Source: Amblyornis subalaris
Taxonomy: Eukaryota; Chordata; Aves; Passeriformes; Ptilonorhynchidae
Reading direction: 5' to 3'
NCBI GenBank assembly: GCA_018881555.1
Contig: JACAXG010000105.1
Coordinates: 1,790,963 to 1,854,962 of the forward strand
Length of the DNA: 64,000 nt
Shown here piece by piece: positions 1 to 13,800 of this stretch. The position numbers and the translations under genes are program-made. Position 1 is the first letter of the stretch, and the number at the start of each line of letters is the position of its first letter. The notes under the pieces were generated by a model that searched no databases, was not told where the DNA came from, and was given only the letters and a program-made list of their open reading frames with translations.

Positions 1-3000
1 TAGGTAAGACAATATAAATGGTACAATCCTTATTGATTTCTCTTGANTGTGTAGAATGTGAAAGCTGCAGCCACAGTTAACACTTACTGACAGATTCATC
101 TAAAGTTTCAGTGCTATTTTATATCTTTACAGTTGTCCACGCTCAATTGATTCTATTAAGTCGCTTGACACATTTCAAGCCATCTAGATAAGAAAAAAAA
201 GTGCAGTGCCTGGAATGAGATGCTGCTACTTTGTGCCTAGCAGGATAAAAAGGCAAAAGGACTAAATTGTGCCCGGATGTTGGAAGGAGTTCTCTTTTAT
301 TAGATAGAATTGTTATTGTTTTTAGTGAATGGATACTGTGAGTGATTGATAGCTGCATTTATAATAAATGAATGAACAGTATATACCAGAAACACATATG
401 AGGAAACTGTACTGGAAGCTCCTAGTGTTATAGCCCTCCCCCAAACAAACAAGCAACCGCCCCCCCCATAGTCCCATTTGATTGATAAAATTCCCTCAGG
501 ATAAAAAAAGATCAGATGGACTTTAAAACAGTAAGTTTGGGATTTTTTTCCCCCATTTTTCCTCTTTTGACTCATGACACCCATTTAAAATCGCTTTTTA
601 AGAGCAATTTCTACATTGCTCTTTTTTTTTTCTTTCCAAAACAGAGAGCTTCTCACATAAATCAGAGAAATTAGGGAGTAGGACAGTATAAGGAATTAAT
701 ATCAGGATAAGAGTTTTAGTGCCCTAAAAGTATCTATTTCCCTTTTATACCCAGAGAGCACTTTTAGCAAGATATCAGAATATCTGTTTCATAGTTTCTT
801 ACTCCCCTGCTGGGAAAATTTAAGTAATGTGATTGTATTGGTGTGAAAAAGGTGTCAGACATCCATTCCTTGAATACTCAATGCAGACTGGACTATGAGA
901 TATTTAATGTCTTGACAAAATCCTTTTTATATCTTTTTGGGTTGTGTGGTACACAACAAGATGGAAATTGACAAATTAAAAATGGCATAAAAAATGAAGA
1001 CATGTGAAAGTGTATCATATCAAAACCATATAAAATACAGTCACTGTGTTACATCATTGTGTCATTGTGTTTCTCTAGATAAAACAGTATCAGCAACAGT
1101 ACAAAACAGTTTACAAAGTGCTGAATATTCTGATCCTGAAGCAGTAAACTCTAAAGCACATGCTTTGCTTTAAGTGTGTTGTGGTCCTGTTGATTTCAAC
1201 AGTAAGTTTGCTGGAGTCATAGCAGCATAATCAGCATCCTCCAACAGTGGACACTCTTTTTCTCAGCATAATCCAGAAAAAAATATCAAAGAAAATTTCT
1301 ACCTTTTATGAAATCAGATGGAGATGGCGGTTACATTTTTCAGATTTCAAATTCACTGTTTTCCTTTTATAGAGGTTGCTATCTTGAAAAATGAGGCAAG
1401 TCTATTTGAAAACATCAGGAATAATTTATAGAACTTTGAAAAGACTTCGAACACTAAATTTGCAAGATGATGCTTCCGTCTTGCAGAAGAGTTTCCTGTA
1501 TTTGAGGATGACAATATAATTCACTTTTTGGTGACACTGCCTACGTTTTCTTTAAAATTCTTTTACCCAAAAAAGACACCATAAACTGTTTCAAAATTAC
1601 AAAAAAATCTGTTAGATCACGAGACAGCTGCAGAGTGGTTCTCANATCAAGAGCTTTCTATTTTCCCTATAAAATAAGAGACATAATTAAAGGTGAGTTA
1701 AGACTTTGGTGAAAATCTAAAGAGCATCGGCAAATCTGAGCACTGCTCAGCTTTTCAATTGCTTTTCTACTTCTCAGTTCTTTTAAATGGTTTTCTATGG
1801 CAGGAACATTTTTCTTAATTAGTCACAGCTAATTACTGTTCTGGCATAGACAAGTAATCAGAAATGTCAGAGCTGTAAGGCTACATCTCCCTAATCCTTT
1901 GATAATAATTTAGCCTCCTGGGAGGGCCTCAAGCTGTGGTAAGTAGTGGCTGACAATAAGGCAAAATTAGGTGGGCAGCAGACCATTAGGATAGAAAAAT
2001 AAAAAGCACTACCAAATCCTGCTGAGCACCATCAGGCAACTAACTACACTGCCAGATGAGGTGCCTGTTTAAGCCTGTGTTGTTAATTAGCTGATTCTAC
2101 CAGACCTGCCACATATGTCCAGGTGCATCATGCAAAGATGTGTATTTCTGGGTTTGTGCCAAAGGACAATTTTGCACTGTGATCAAATTTCAAGAATCTG
2201 AGAAAGAAGCCCACATATTTCTTGAAGATTACTCTGAGTTATCAAAGAAATAAGAAGATCAACAAGCTACAATCCATTTTTGTTGAGTATTTTTTTAAGT
2301 AATTAGGCACGGTCCTCTCATGTTTCTCAGAGGTTAATACAAACACAGCTTTTGATTCAAATGCGGCCTTTAACCAAGTAGACCTTTCGTCAAATCACAC
2401 ACTTGCAAATAATTACATAACAAGAAAAGTGAAGATTACTTATTAAAATTAGCGTGACAGGAAGTAATTTGAGAATAAGCAAAAAAAAAGATCACAACGG
2501 AAGTTTCTAGAAAAACATTGTTGAATACTAAATACTACAAAAATGGTGCTTTTGAGGTAGACATAAACAGCACAAGGAATTGGTACCACTGAAAACTCAA
2601 TTCAAAGTAAGTGTTCCTCTTACACCAGCCTTTGCACATTTTTAAACACATTTTTTTGTAAAAGGTCAGAAAACCTATAGAAATGAAGCAATTGAATATA
2701 TAGTTGTAGATATGGTGGCAAACAGAAATTAATCAGATGAGTACCTCATTTCTCCATTTAGCCATAGAGCAAAGTACATGACATAATAATCTTTGGAGAA
2801 TAGTTAATACCTCAAATAATCTCAAGTACGTAATTGAATTTGGATTGTCCATCCCTGCTGCTAATGGAAAATAATGGTTGGGATGTGAGAACATCACTAG
2901 CACTTAATAAATATTCCAGAAAAAATACAAGCAGTTTTTCAACAGAAAAAGAATATCACATTACATCTGAACTTTTGAAATACAAAAGTCCAAACCAGCT

Positions 3001-6000
3001 ATCTAAATATGGAATGCTTAAGCATTTAAACTGTTCATAAGGACATTCAGTCTTTCTGCACCCCAAAGACAGTTGTGTGAGTTCTCTGACATTTACATCT
3101 CTTTCGCTGCTTGAATTGCTACCATGCATGAGGCCACAGTCTCCAGGCCATCCTCCTACATGGGCAGTCCCTGCAAAGTCAACAGGAATACTGCATCACA
3201 CCACACCAGTTTAGCACCCAGAAGAGGTGGGCAATCAAAGCCAATATCTGCTCACAGGTGCCATCCTGTACAAGATAACTAAGAGACCTCTTTGCCAATG
3301 CTGACCTTTCCAGGATGTGCACTCTGACTATTTTTTGTGTTTATGGTACACTTGGGAAGAGGTTTCCCAGAAATTAAAGCCTAAAAAAAAATTGGAAAAC
3401 CTTTCAGTTGTATCAATGGCTGAACACTGATGTGTTAAAGCTGTTCTCTGAAACCATTCTTTATTTCTCAGAGCAGGAATCACTTTTTGCATAAAGATTT
3501 CATTGCATATATAGCTCTAACAGAACTGGAATCATAAACATCTGCTTACACCATAAGTTTTCCACAACAGATCCAATACAAATATAACCTATTAGATAAT
3601 GCTCTTAATGGCAAATACACCAAGAAAGGATTTGAAGCAAAAATGTCTGGAACGATTTTTTAATGTGTTCAGACAAGAATATCCATACTTCACGTGCAAT
3701 TCACAGGTACAAGAAAGTGAGAATCTACCCAAGTGGCACTTAGGAACTACACATTACTACAGAAAGTAAGTATTACATCGATGTTTTAACAGAGCTTTAT
3801 GCAAAATTTAAAAAATGCTTTTCCAAGAGGTTTGTTAACAAAATACAATTTAGTTTAAAGGAAATAATTTTTAATTTGCAAGTCTAATGTACATTAAAAT
3901 GCTCAGGAGTTCAAGATGTATTAGTCCCATCTTAAAAATTCTAGTAGAAACATGAATCTAAGTCTAGTCAATGAGAATAACCTGGCATGTTTACGGACAC
4001 AGCATTGCATTTGCTAAAGTTAAGGGTAAAATGCCCATTGATTATAAGAGGGTAGAACCAGACCCCCCGGGAATTTCATAGTTGGATATTTTTAAAATCT
4101 GGTAATTTTGTGATGAGATACACAGCACTGTTTTTTGATAGGCTGCACGGATGCTCTTACATCATCCACCAAAGAGATTATCTTTATAAATAAGAGAGGT
4201 GTTAATAATAATTAGTAATATTTTCTATTTATTCTAGGTTTGTGTTATTATATTCTAAATACTTAATTTTCCCATTCACCAACTTCTTGTTTTACTGTCT
4301 TTCCTGAAAATAAGTAATTTTTAAACTATTTTTAAAAAGTATTAAAGTAAGATCCTGTTTGTGAAATATTAACCCAGCGCTACTGCAGAGCATAGCCATG
4401 TGCGATATGTTACAAAACATTTCAAGTGCTCTTTAAGAAATGTGATGTTAAAAACAAACAAACACTACTCTCCACCCCCCCCCCCGCCCTCTCAATTATA
4501 AGCAGTTACTGCATGAGAGTAGGAGATAAATGTCCTGAGTCCCTGTGACAGGAGGAATTTGACAAGCAAAATTCCTAGCTGATCTTAGGAAGAAGACCAT
4601 GTCCCAGACTGCAAANGAAGACAAAAATTTTCAAGTGTCTCAGATAAAGTGACCAAGTGAAAAATCTTTGTGACTTCAGAGCTGGTGAAAAAATACCACC
4701 TTGGTTCTGCTGCATGATAAGCAGATGTACTGAAGGACAGGATTTTAAACGGTTTAAAAATGGTGCAGAAAAACTACCAGCCCAGTCTTCTTTCAAAGTC
4801 ACTGGAGATTTGAACCTCTTTCATATATAAGGATTTATATCACAAGCTTAAATTCCATTCTCCTTATTTTTGTATTTCATATAGCATGGCACTGCTTTAC
4901 TAGGCTTATCAAGCACTACCATAAAACACCACGTATTTTTTTGTCCTCTCCCTAGTTTGAGAATTCTAGGGTAGATAAAAAATTTTACAACTCCTAGCCT
5001 TAACATAATGTGACTCACTAGAAGGCATTTGTACTTGTATAAATACTATTCCTAATTTTAAATCATCTTCTTTGTTATGTATATTACTTTGTACGACAGA
5101 CATGCTGTTCGCTTGGTTACTGCAATAGATGTTAGCATATAGCAGCCCTGGATCAAGTCAATGAAATCTGTCCATAAATAGTTTGCAATTATACATTTTT
5201 GGGGGGTTAAAATAGTGTCTGAGGCCTGATCTTGTCTATATTTATAACTAAGACCTCTAGCACACAGAACAGTCAGGTTTTTTTGTTATTCTGGATGAGG
5301 TGTTTCCTCAGCTGAAGCACAGGAATATATACTTTTCCTCTTTCACTTGGCTGATGATTACTTAGCTGATACTAATACAATGTGTTTTAAGAGGAAAGCA
5401 ACTGTGATCTACAACTCTAGCCAGTCAAATGGTTTGAAATATATTTACATAAAAATGTGAATATATTTTATTATTTCATTAAAATATAAATTGATAGATT
5501 TGAATTTATAAAAACAGTACCTAGGTTTCGTTACATCATTAATTTTAAAAAACCCTTCAAAAAATCATGGGCAAAATCTTGCTCAGTCATAGTGTTCTAA
5601 ATCTGAATTAATGTCAGGAAAGGTGAATTTACAGAATGAGATGACTATGTTTAAAATTTCTGCATGCTATGAGCTTCCATATTTGTTAATGCTTTTATCT
5701 GCATCTGTCCAATGAGTTCTATCTCCCAGTGTGATGTTACACAGAAATGTGACACCATCATATATATAGAAAAACAAAGACACAAATAGATATTTGATAG
5801 AGGAACTACATATCATGTACATATTTTTTCTTTTTTTACAGATGCAAGCATTGGTCATGACAGCACACAATGTGTACTGCTGAGTAAAAGGGGACAGAAA
5901 TGGGTTTGCAAACTCAAAGGCAAGTGCTGTGACAGAACTTGTGTCCATATAGGAGATGATTTCTTGTGCTGAAAAGCTTAATTGCTGAAATGAAATTCAG

Positions 6001-7786
6001 AAGAGCTCCTTAACCCATGTTAACCCAGCCCCGATGAAGCCCTGTCCCTGTGTTAGTGGTAAGCCAAACTCATGCCAGGAACTGTGCTGGTGACTTAATG
6101 GTGTGGAGGATCCCTTGGCAGTTCTCAGGCCTGTGCCCAGGCCCTGGCCAGTGCCCCGAGTAGACACAGCCTGAGACTCGGTCTCGTCCCACTACATCAA
6201 AAAAGTCAACATGGTCTCTCCAGTGAGAGTTAGACTTGGCCTTAGGCAGATAATTTTATTAACATTCAGAAAATGACAACATAAGCAAAAATAACCCCAA
6301 AGAAAAACAAAAAAATAGAAACTTGAAAATGAAACATATGCTTGCAGATTCACTGCAAAAGCAAACTGAAGCAGAAGTTGCTAATACNGTTTTAGTACTT
6401 TGTGAAGGTGCCAGCTGGATGGATGATAATTTTTCTACCCCTGCAGGGCATCAAAGCTTTTATAAAATCATTCTTTTCACACATATTAGCACTTAGCTTA
6501 TTAAAACAGATGATACTTTTTTTTTAAAGCTGCCTGGGAGTGTCTGGAAATATAAAATCTGAGAGATAAGTCTTATTTTGACCACCCAGTCTAACAAACA
6601 ACAAACACTGACATGACATACCATGGCTGAGAGTCTATGTTATGGGACCTTCTGTGACTGCCACAACTGTAGTGTCACAGTAAAGGCTGTGAATTGCTGT
6701 TATGAAAACATTTGCTGTAACTTGCATAATTAAATGAAACTGCCAGCAAAGCTTTCTAAAATACTTAGGAGATGACACAAATAAATATATTTCAAAGTCT
6801 ATATTATGTTCCAGAATTAGTTTTATAATAAATTCCATTTCACAGTGCCAGAGATGACTTCTTTTCCTGTTCAAATTCCCATATAATTGTAAGTTACTGA
6901 GATAGTTGTCATGTAAATTGATACAAGTTTATAGTTAAATAACTTATTTTACACATATTTTACANGTGTAGTGCCTTAAATTTACATGGAAGGTACAATT
7001 TCAGCTGCCTACAGCTTCTCCTTCAGGCAACTCAGAAAAGGACATACTAGACATAAATTAGTGGTCAGAACTTTAGAGAACTGAAATGTGATCATTTCTA
7101 ATAAAAAGATGAGGAATCAGGGCAAAGGAATGAATGGAGGAAAGCTGCAGAAGTTATTATCAAAGCTGAGAGAAATTATTGCACGCACCTTGAGGATGAG
7201 GATTACTCTGAACTTGTAGAAGTTGGATTAGAATTTCGAAAATGAGTTTGGTAATTCAATAAATGTTTATAAATGTCAATTTTAAGAAATTATAAGTCTT
7301 AAACTGAAAATCCATAAAACAAAATTCTAAAAGTCATTCCACAGAAGTACCAGTCAAACCCACAGATGTACCTGGGATAACTGGCCTTTTTCTGTATACA
7401 AGCAGGCAGTGATACGTACAAGTTCTTAATTTAGGGAAATTAGGTCTGCAATGGAATCCACAAATCACACCAATCCAATTGTCTCCATTAACAAATTCAA
7501 AATCAAAAGATGGAATATAATTGGACTACTCACAGTGGAAAAATTACTATTTCAAATAATAATCTTCTACCAATTTTATTTCTGCCTTCCAGCACTTAGA
7601 AGTTTCATGCAGAAAATATTTAAAGAAAGGCCACCCTTGACAGCTGAAGCTTGTAAATAATGAGCAAAAGAAAAAGATATCAACAAAGAAGAATATCTAA
7701 GCAGCTAGTTGAACATCATCAAAGTGCAGCTTATCCCTTCTGATGTAGTAGTGATACTAGAAAACTTTGCAAGGGTAGTTACTTAC
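1..7786 (-). other. CADPS2: CADPS2 intron 3' of the last exon seen (incomplete)
   Basis: At least 7.8 kb of intron without a recognisable next exon. It is AT-rich, with C runs at 459-466 and 4474-4486. A moderately GC-richer patch lies at 6000-6210, and a homeodomain-motif-rich patch at about 1790-2110. No repeat family is identified. Confidence 0.75.
1816..1835. promoter_or_regulatory. Inverted homeodomain-core pair (TAATTAG..CTAATTA)
   Basis: TAATTAG (1816-1822) and CTAATTA (1829-1835) form a perfect inverted repeat with a 6-base spacer. A further TTAATTAGC lies at 2083-2091. TAATTA is the core bound by many homeodomain proteins. An enhancer role is only possible, not shown. Confidence 0.3.
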
Positions 7787-7894
7787 ATCAAATAACTTCT
7801 CTATGTACATTTCCTCATTGACCTTTTCTCGAAGGATATCTTGGTTTTGTCGAACAAACATAATATAGGTGTCTGCTAGATCCATCCCTGGTTT
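7787..7894 (-). CDS. CADPS2: CADPS2 exon (KPGMDLADTYIMFVR...)
   Basis: This 108-bp exon encodes 36 codons: KPGMDLADTYIMFVRQNQ, then [18 protein letters not shown]. The acceptor is CTTCACAG and the donor GAT followed by GTAAGT, phase 0. [31 protein letters not shown] is the CADPS2 form; CADPS has [32 protein letters not shown] as I remember it. It is the most 3' coding exon in the window. The following family segment (QWY..SMKVIC...) is not found between 1 and 7786, so it must lie outside. Confidence 0.98.
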
Positions 7895-10800
7895 CTGTGA
7901 AGACAAAAAGTGAGGCAAGAAAGTAATAGGAAGGGAAAGACAGACCCCTCAACAACTGAGACTTAAAAGAAGTTATACACAAACATAATGAAAACATATA
8001 TGTTACAATGTTCACACATGTATAAACTCTATTACCAAAATGTGCTGTAAATTTTGGGTTAGTTAACANGTTCAGGAGGTTTTGCTATCAATGAAGTTCT
8101 ATGTGTTACAATTTATGGATGCTTTGAGTCATAAATCAACATTGCCATATACAATTAAAAGAAGATTTTGCTCTGGTAACATCAATGGCAAACTTGGACA
8201 TTTCGCCCCCTTTTTTTTTTTGGTGAGGCTTTCACAGATAGCTACTTCAACCTGAGTGTGGAGATCCAAATCCTGCTATCACATTCAGAAAATGGTTAAA
8301 AAAAGAATTCAGTTCCTTTTTCATCGCCTAAGATTTCTTGCAATTTGCTTCCAATGTACAGCTGAATTTTGTGTTTGAGGTTAGCTTCAACTAACTGCAA
8401 TTCAAACTAGGTTCAAGCGCTTCCCTGAAAGCAATGGCATAAAAAGGCTGGTTTGAGCGTAGTCCTGTATCCTGACATGTAAACTGTTGCACTGGTGCAG
8501 TCAGCTCAGAGGATGACTAGGGGAGGAGCTCACTCCCAAACACAAGACAAGCTAGGATATGCTGTATGTATGGGATACTACATCTGGACAGCCACAATGG
8601 TGGCTGAAACTGCTCTCTCCTGCCCAGTTGTGACTTCTGGATCTCTGTAGCCACAAAAAGTTGTTCCACACTAACACTCCTAATAACCTGCAACAAGCCC
8701 TTTACTGACAGCCTATGCACAGCTGGTAAGGAGTTCACTTTTTTCTAACAGGAACCAAGAATGCACATAGGCACTTTGGAAAGTCTTCTGCAAATGCCCT
8801 CTGTGTGAGCAAGTTCGTAAAAGTATTACTTACTCCCAAATAATAGCTTATAATGTTCCTGGCATGCAAAAGAAGGCTAAGTTTTATAATTCTTTATAGC
8901 AAGCCTTAACATAGAGCTATTTATAAAGGATCCAGATTTTGCTAAGACTCCATACAGAATAATTAATAGTTCTAGGGAAGAAGGAAAAAAGCATCTATAC
9001 CCAGTCCCTGAATTCTCAAGCATTAGACATTTCTATTTCTTAGAAACTTATTGTCTGAAAAGAGCATATGAACAACACCGCAAAATTTAGCACATTTTAA
9101 AGTCCCATATGCATGAACATGCTCATATAGTTAAAATTTTAACGCATCATTTTAAATTAAGGCTTTCTTTCCAGTCTGCAAGTGAATAACTTTAAATTTT
9201 CCTCATTTCTTATTCTCTTGTATTTTGTAATGTATCTTGTATTTCGTAATGTATGTGAACAGATCTGATCACAAGAGAGAAGGAAAGGTACAACATACCC
9301 ATACTAAAACTTGTCCAGAAACCGCAGTCATCCTATTACAGTAACAAGATGACAGCATCCTCTCCTCAAAACTGCAGTGAGTGAAACCTCCTGGATAATG
9401 AGGTTCAACTCTTTTTACCCTGAATCTACCACAGACATATATAGAAGTATGTTCCAAAATAAGGAGATTTTTCTTTTTATATTTACACATGTGCATACAC
9501 AGCAGTTTCATTTTTTAAAAGTAACAGTTAAATGTGGAATGATGGCCAGGTTTAACACTTGTAGCATCTCCAAAACTCACAGTGAAAAACTGAAATGTCT
9601 CCTGCACATTTGGATTGGTCATTCCAGAGGCAATGAAAGCTCATTTCAAAAACTTATCCCATCTACATGTGCCTAGATGAAACTCTTAAGAGGACAGCAA
9701 GACCATGGATATTTACATCTGCATCACATCCCTCAATCCTAAGCACAAAATGAAAATGTAATATTTCAATAGATAAAACATTTTACTGTTGGAAAACCTG
9801 ATTGACAGAAATCAATAGATTTCCTTCATAAAAATGTGCCTTCACTAAAATGTGACAGAAATGCTTTTATATTAAGACAAATCACAAAGTGAAGGAGATT
9901 TAAAACAGAGAACTCCGTATTTTACCTTAGTATATTCATTTGTGATGGCACAAGAGAATACAATCAGTGCTGAAACCTTATGTACTTTCTAAAATGTGAT
10001 ACGCAATTTACAGGAATTGGACTAGAGTTAACTTGGAGGAATAATGGAAAAATATTTTGAAATCTCCAGAGGTGAGTGAAGGAGATAATCTAACAAATGA
10101 AAGGCTGATTATAGTTCTTGGAGATATATATTCAAATGAATATATATATTAATGAATTTTCCACTAAATTCTAAAACCTAGTGGTTCTCCAATTTATGCA
10201 ATTTTTTCTTTTACTAAATTCAATAAAAAATGTTCATCTTGCAGATAGCCAAAGATAAAAAAATAACATTTCCCACCAGCATTAACTCTCCCCTTATCTC
10301 TGAGATGTTTACCTAGTCTTGAAGCTGTGACATATGGGAATTTCACACCTACTGAATATATTTTCATGTAGCTTGTGGCATAGGAGTGTAATCATTAAAA
10401 GAATATACATAAGTAAGAGTAACTGCAACAGCTGGTGACATTTACCAATTAGAATTACAGTTCTTTAAAACACTTCATCCTTCTTTAATGTGTGCAGGAT
10501 AATTATCTTTGAAATTGCTGTGGAAAAAAAAATTAATTTTCCTTTTAAACAGTGTCTGACTACAGTGGAAATAAGTTTGGCTAAGGCAGATTATCAATAC
10601 TCAAAGTATGATTGTTTTAAAACCTCATTAAAATCGTTGAAGGTTAACTATCTTTGCTCATGGTGAGCAAAGGACACATTAAACATTGAATGAACCAACA
10701 GTATAACAAATATTTCATTATCGCTCCATATTGCATGCACTGAATTTATTTTTTCCTCCAAACATGTGGAAGAAGAAAAGAAAGTTATTATAAGCATCAA

Positions 10801-13800
10801 AACAAGTTTAATGTTGTATATTTAATGTTTTAACTTTTTTTTAATAGGGATTATGTATTAGTTGGAAACCTCTGATTACATGATCCTCTATTGATCTGTT
10901 TTAAATTATTAAGCATCAGAAAAAAACAAGTTAATACAGAATTAAACAAACCAACAACAACTAAGAAATTTCATGTACCTTAAAAGACAAACAAAAGAAA
11001 CTGAGATATACTTTAAATAATGTCAGAGGGGGCATTTAATTGGAAAGACTAAAGCATTCCAGTCTCCGCATCTATATTCAACATAAAAAAATTCTTCTCT
11101 GAATCTCTGGCAGAACATCTGCTGAAGTTAATGAGAGTTATTTGCACATCTTTGGGAAAAGACTTTAACCTGGTATACTTTCCTGGATAAGTATAAAAAA
11201 GATTGTCTGAAAATTTCCCCAAGAAAAAAGGTGTTTTTTTATGATAGATAGAAAGTTATTGTAAGTTTGTTTTATTCAGAACAGCAGACAAGATGTTTTG
11301 CCTATCTGAAAATGAAAGAGAACCAGACAAAGAGATGAATAGAGAAACTGGAAACACAAAGACATCAAATAAAATACCAGGAAATTAAGAGTTGTAAATA
11401 GGGTTACTTTGTCGCTGGTTACACAAGTAACTGAATACACTGGTGAGTGAATGAGTTTAAACAAGGGTGTAGGCTTCAGCACATTCTTTTTTAGGGTTAA
11501 TCACTAGTTAACCTGGCAAGATGAACATGCTGTTTGAGAAAAAAAAAATTTAAAAAATCCATGTTAATTATATACTGCAAGTGCTCTTACTTCCTGCTGC
11601 TGCACCTAATCCCACAGGTGCAGGTTGTCTCTTTTACTATTCACTGGTAGGTGGGTCCGGACTGCCAGGCACCTTTTCATAGCAACAAATTCAGATTAAG
11701 AAGAAACAGCTTAACTTTCCCTGTTTTAACAGGAAAAGACTATCATACGGTCTATTTAACAAGGAGGCAAATATTAAAATACATTATTTCAGTTTCCAAG
11801 ATGTTGTAGAAGCTGTTTTATGATTGACATGCATGGCTCCCACTGGCAACATTTGCCTGAAGCACCTAGTGAAATTTAATGCTGCATTGCCTTAGTTTCC
11901 AGGCATTCAAATATTTTGCTGCTGAAAGATGGCAATGGGTTTACTGCTGCTACTAATATTAGGCATTTTCCTACAGGAGAGGTAGACAAGTTTCTGCACA
12001 GCATTTTGTAATGCAACAGTTTGGCATAAATCTCAATGAAAATCATGTACATTTATAGTACTTGAGTTATGTTTATTCTCACTTTGGCATTTGTCACAGA
12101 ACATTTCTTAGATCAGAGAGTATTAAACGAACTTTATTACCAAGAAAAAAGAAACTGCTTTTACTGAGTTGCTATCCTGCCAAAGTGTGAAAGTTTCAAA
12201 GATGAGGACAGATGCTAGCGAGTAACTATACAATAACAAACTTCATCCAGTTTTGTGTTTGCTCTTCTCTCCACCTCTCTCCCCTCCCCTACATCCTGGA
12301 GGGAGTCATTTTTAACTACAGCGTAGATGTAACAATGAAATGAAAAGGAGTGATGAACTGGAGGGGGCTATTGTGCGGAACACAGGAGCTCCTTATTCAG
12401 TGTCCACCACTAAATGAAAGACCATGTTGGAAAATTTCACTGCCTGAAAGTTCTTCTCTAAATACTGCAAGGCTCATCACTTGGGATTAGGAATAACAAC
12501 ATTAAATTTAATTAAAATATTTTTTGAATAAAAACTACTTGTATCCATGGCTAGATCATCACTCCCTTAATTTCTCACAAAATGAAATACATAAGCCAGG
12601 CAGGAAGGTGCACCATTTGCTTAATCAGTCTATTATAAAGGTAACATTTTAATTTCACATGGTTATGAAAGAAATTATTTTGTTTAAATGAAAAAATGCA
12701 ATGCATTTTCTCTCTCTCGAAAACATCTTCTTGAAAAGAAAAAGCAATCTTGGAAAAGAGAAAATGTATTTTGAGAATTGTCATGCAGAATTTAAACTGT
12801 GATACTGCAAGCATTTACACAAACACCTTTTCATATATGTGTAGTTTCATTGCATTCATGGGGCAACACAGGCATGTAAATGTCTGCACCAGGATTTTGA
12901 CTCTTAGTGCAAAAGGTCTTCAAAACACTACAGCCCTTATGACAAAACAGGGTAATAAAATATGTTTTCTTTTTCCCCCAAAAAAGTGATGTTTTACTAT
13001 GCTATTTTAGCTTTCCTAGTGATTAGCAGTGATCCTTCTGACTGCCATTTAAGAGGTATCTCAAAAATACTGCTGACTTAAAACAGATGCTGCAGGGCTT
13101 TCCCTCCAATTCTACAATAGCTTGTTTTCACAGATCAGAAAACAGAAGAGCCAGTTCCCAGGTCTGTGTATACAGAAGAGGAGGAAGGCAGGAGAAGCCC
13201 TAAGCATGAGGATAATGACTGTTCTGTGCTCTTTATTTTTAAAAAGAGTTCTTCAAGAAAATCCTGCTTAAAAATGACTAGCACTGTATGGCCACACCTG
13301 AATAAGCACTTATTTCCCACAAAAAGTCGTTTGCTTCTTAAAACCAGCCAAATGAGGCCATGCAGTATCATGCAGTACAAGTGTGATAGTTGAAAATGAA
13401 GGTATCTGGAAGGTCCCCATGTGTATCTGCCTGGNAGGAGGCAGAGTTCCTTCTGTGGCCTCTACAGGACCCCATAAGTCAAATGCTGGCACATGTGTGA
13501 GGCCCCTTTTCATACCTTTGATCCCCACATAAAGAGAAGAGTGGAGCGACAGNGCTGGCATTGTGCGAGCTGTGCACTGCTGTCAACCCTGGGTCCTGCA
13601 AATGGCCTCTCTGCACTTGGTATGACAGGTGGCCCATATGAAGTGAGGGATGATTAGGTTCCTTCTGTGCCCTGTAAGTGACTGGCATAGATTTCTGGCT
13701 CCTACAAAGGGATTTAAACATACCTTCCAAAACAAAAAGCAGTATATACATAAGCATGTAACTGGATGCTCAATTTGTATGAGTAATTCCTCCGGTTGTA

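Noticed and set aside
2580..2615. Minus-strand CAGTGGTACC, which could encode QWY, the start of the next CADPS2 exon after KLFD.
   Set aside because: The residues after it (QFLVLF...) do not match the family continuation (SSMKVICVWL-like), and no suitable donor follows.
6000..6210. GC-richer patch that could be a repeat or LTR piece.
   Set aside because: No terminal repeats, primer-binding-site-like sequence or known tail were found, so I leave it unnamed.
13446..13669. GTTCCTTCTGTG repeated at 13446-13457 and 13658-13669 within a less AT-rich patch.
   Set aside because: Only 12 bases match and the flanks do not align, so a duplicated unit or LTR cannot be supported.
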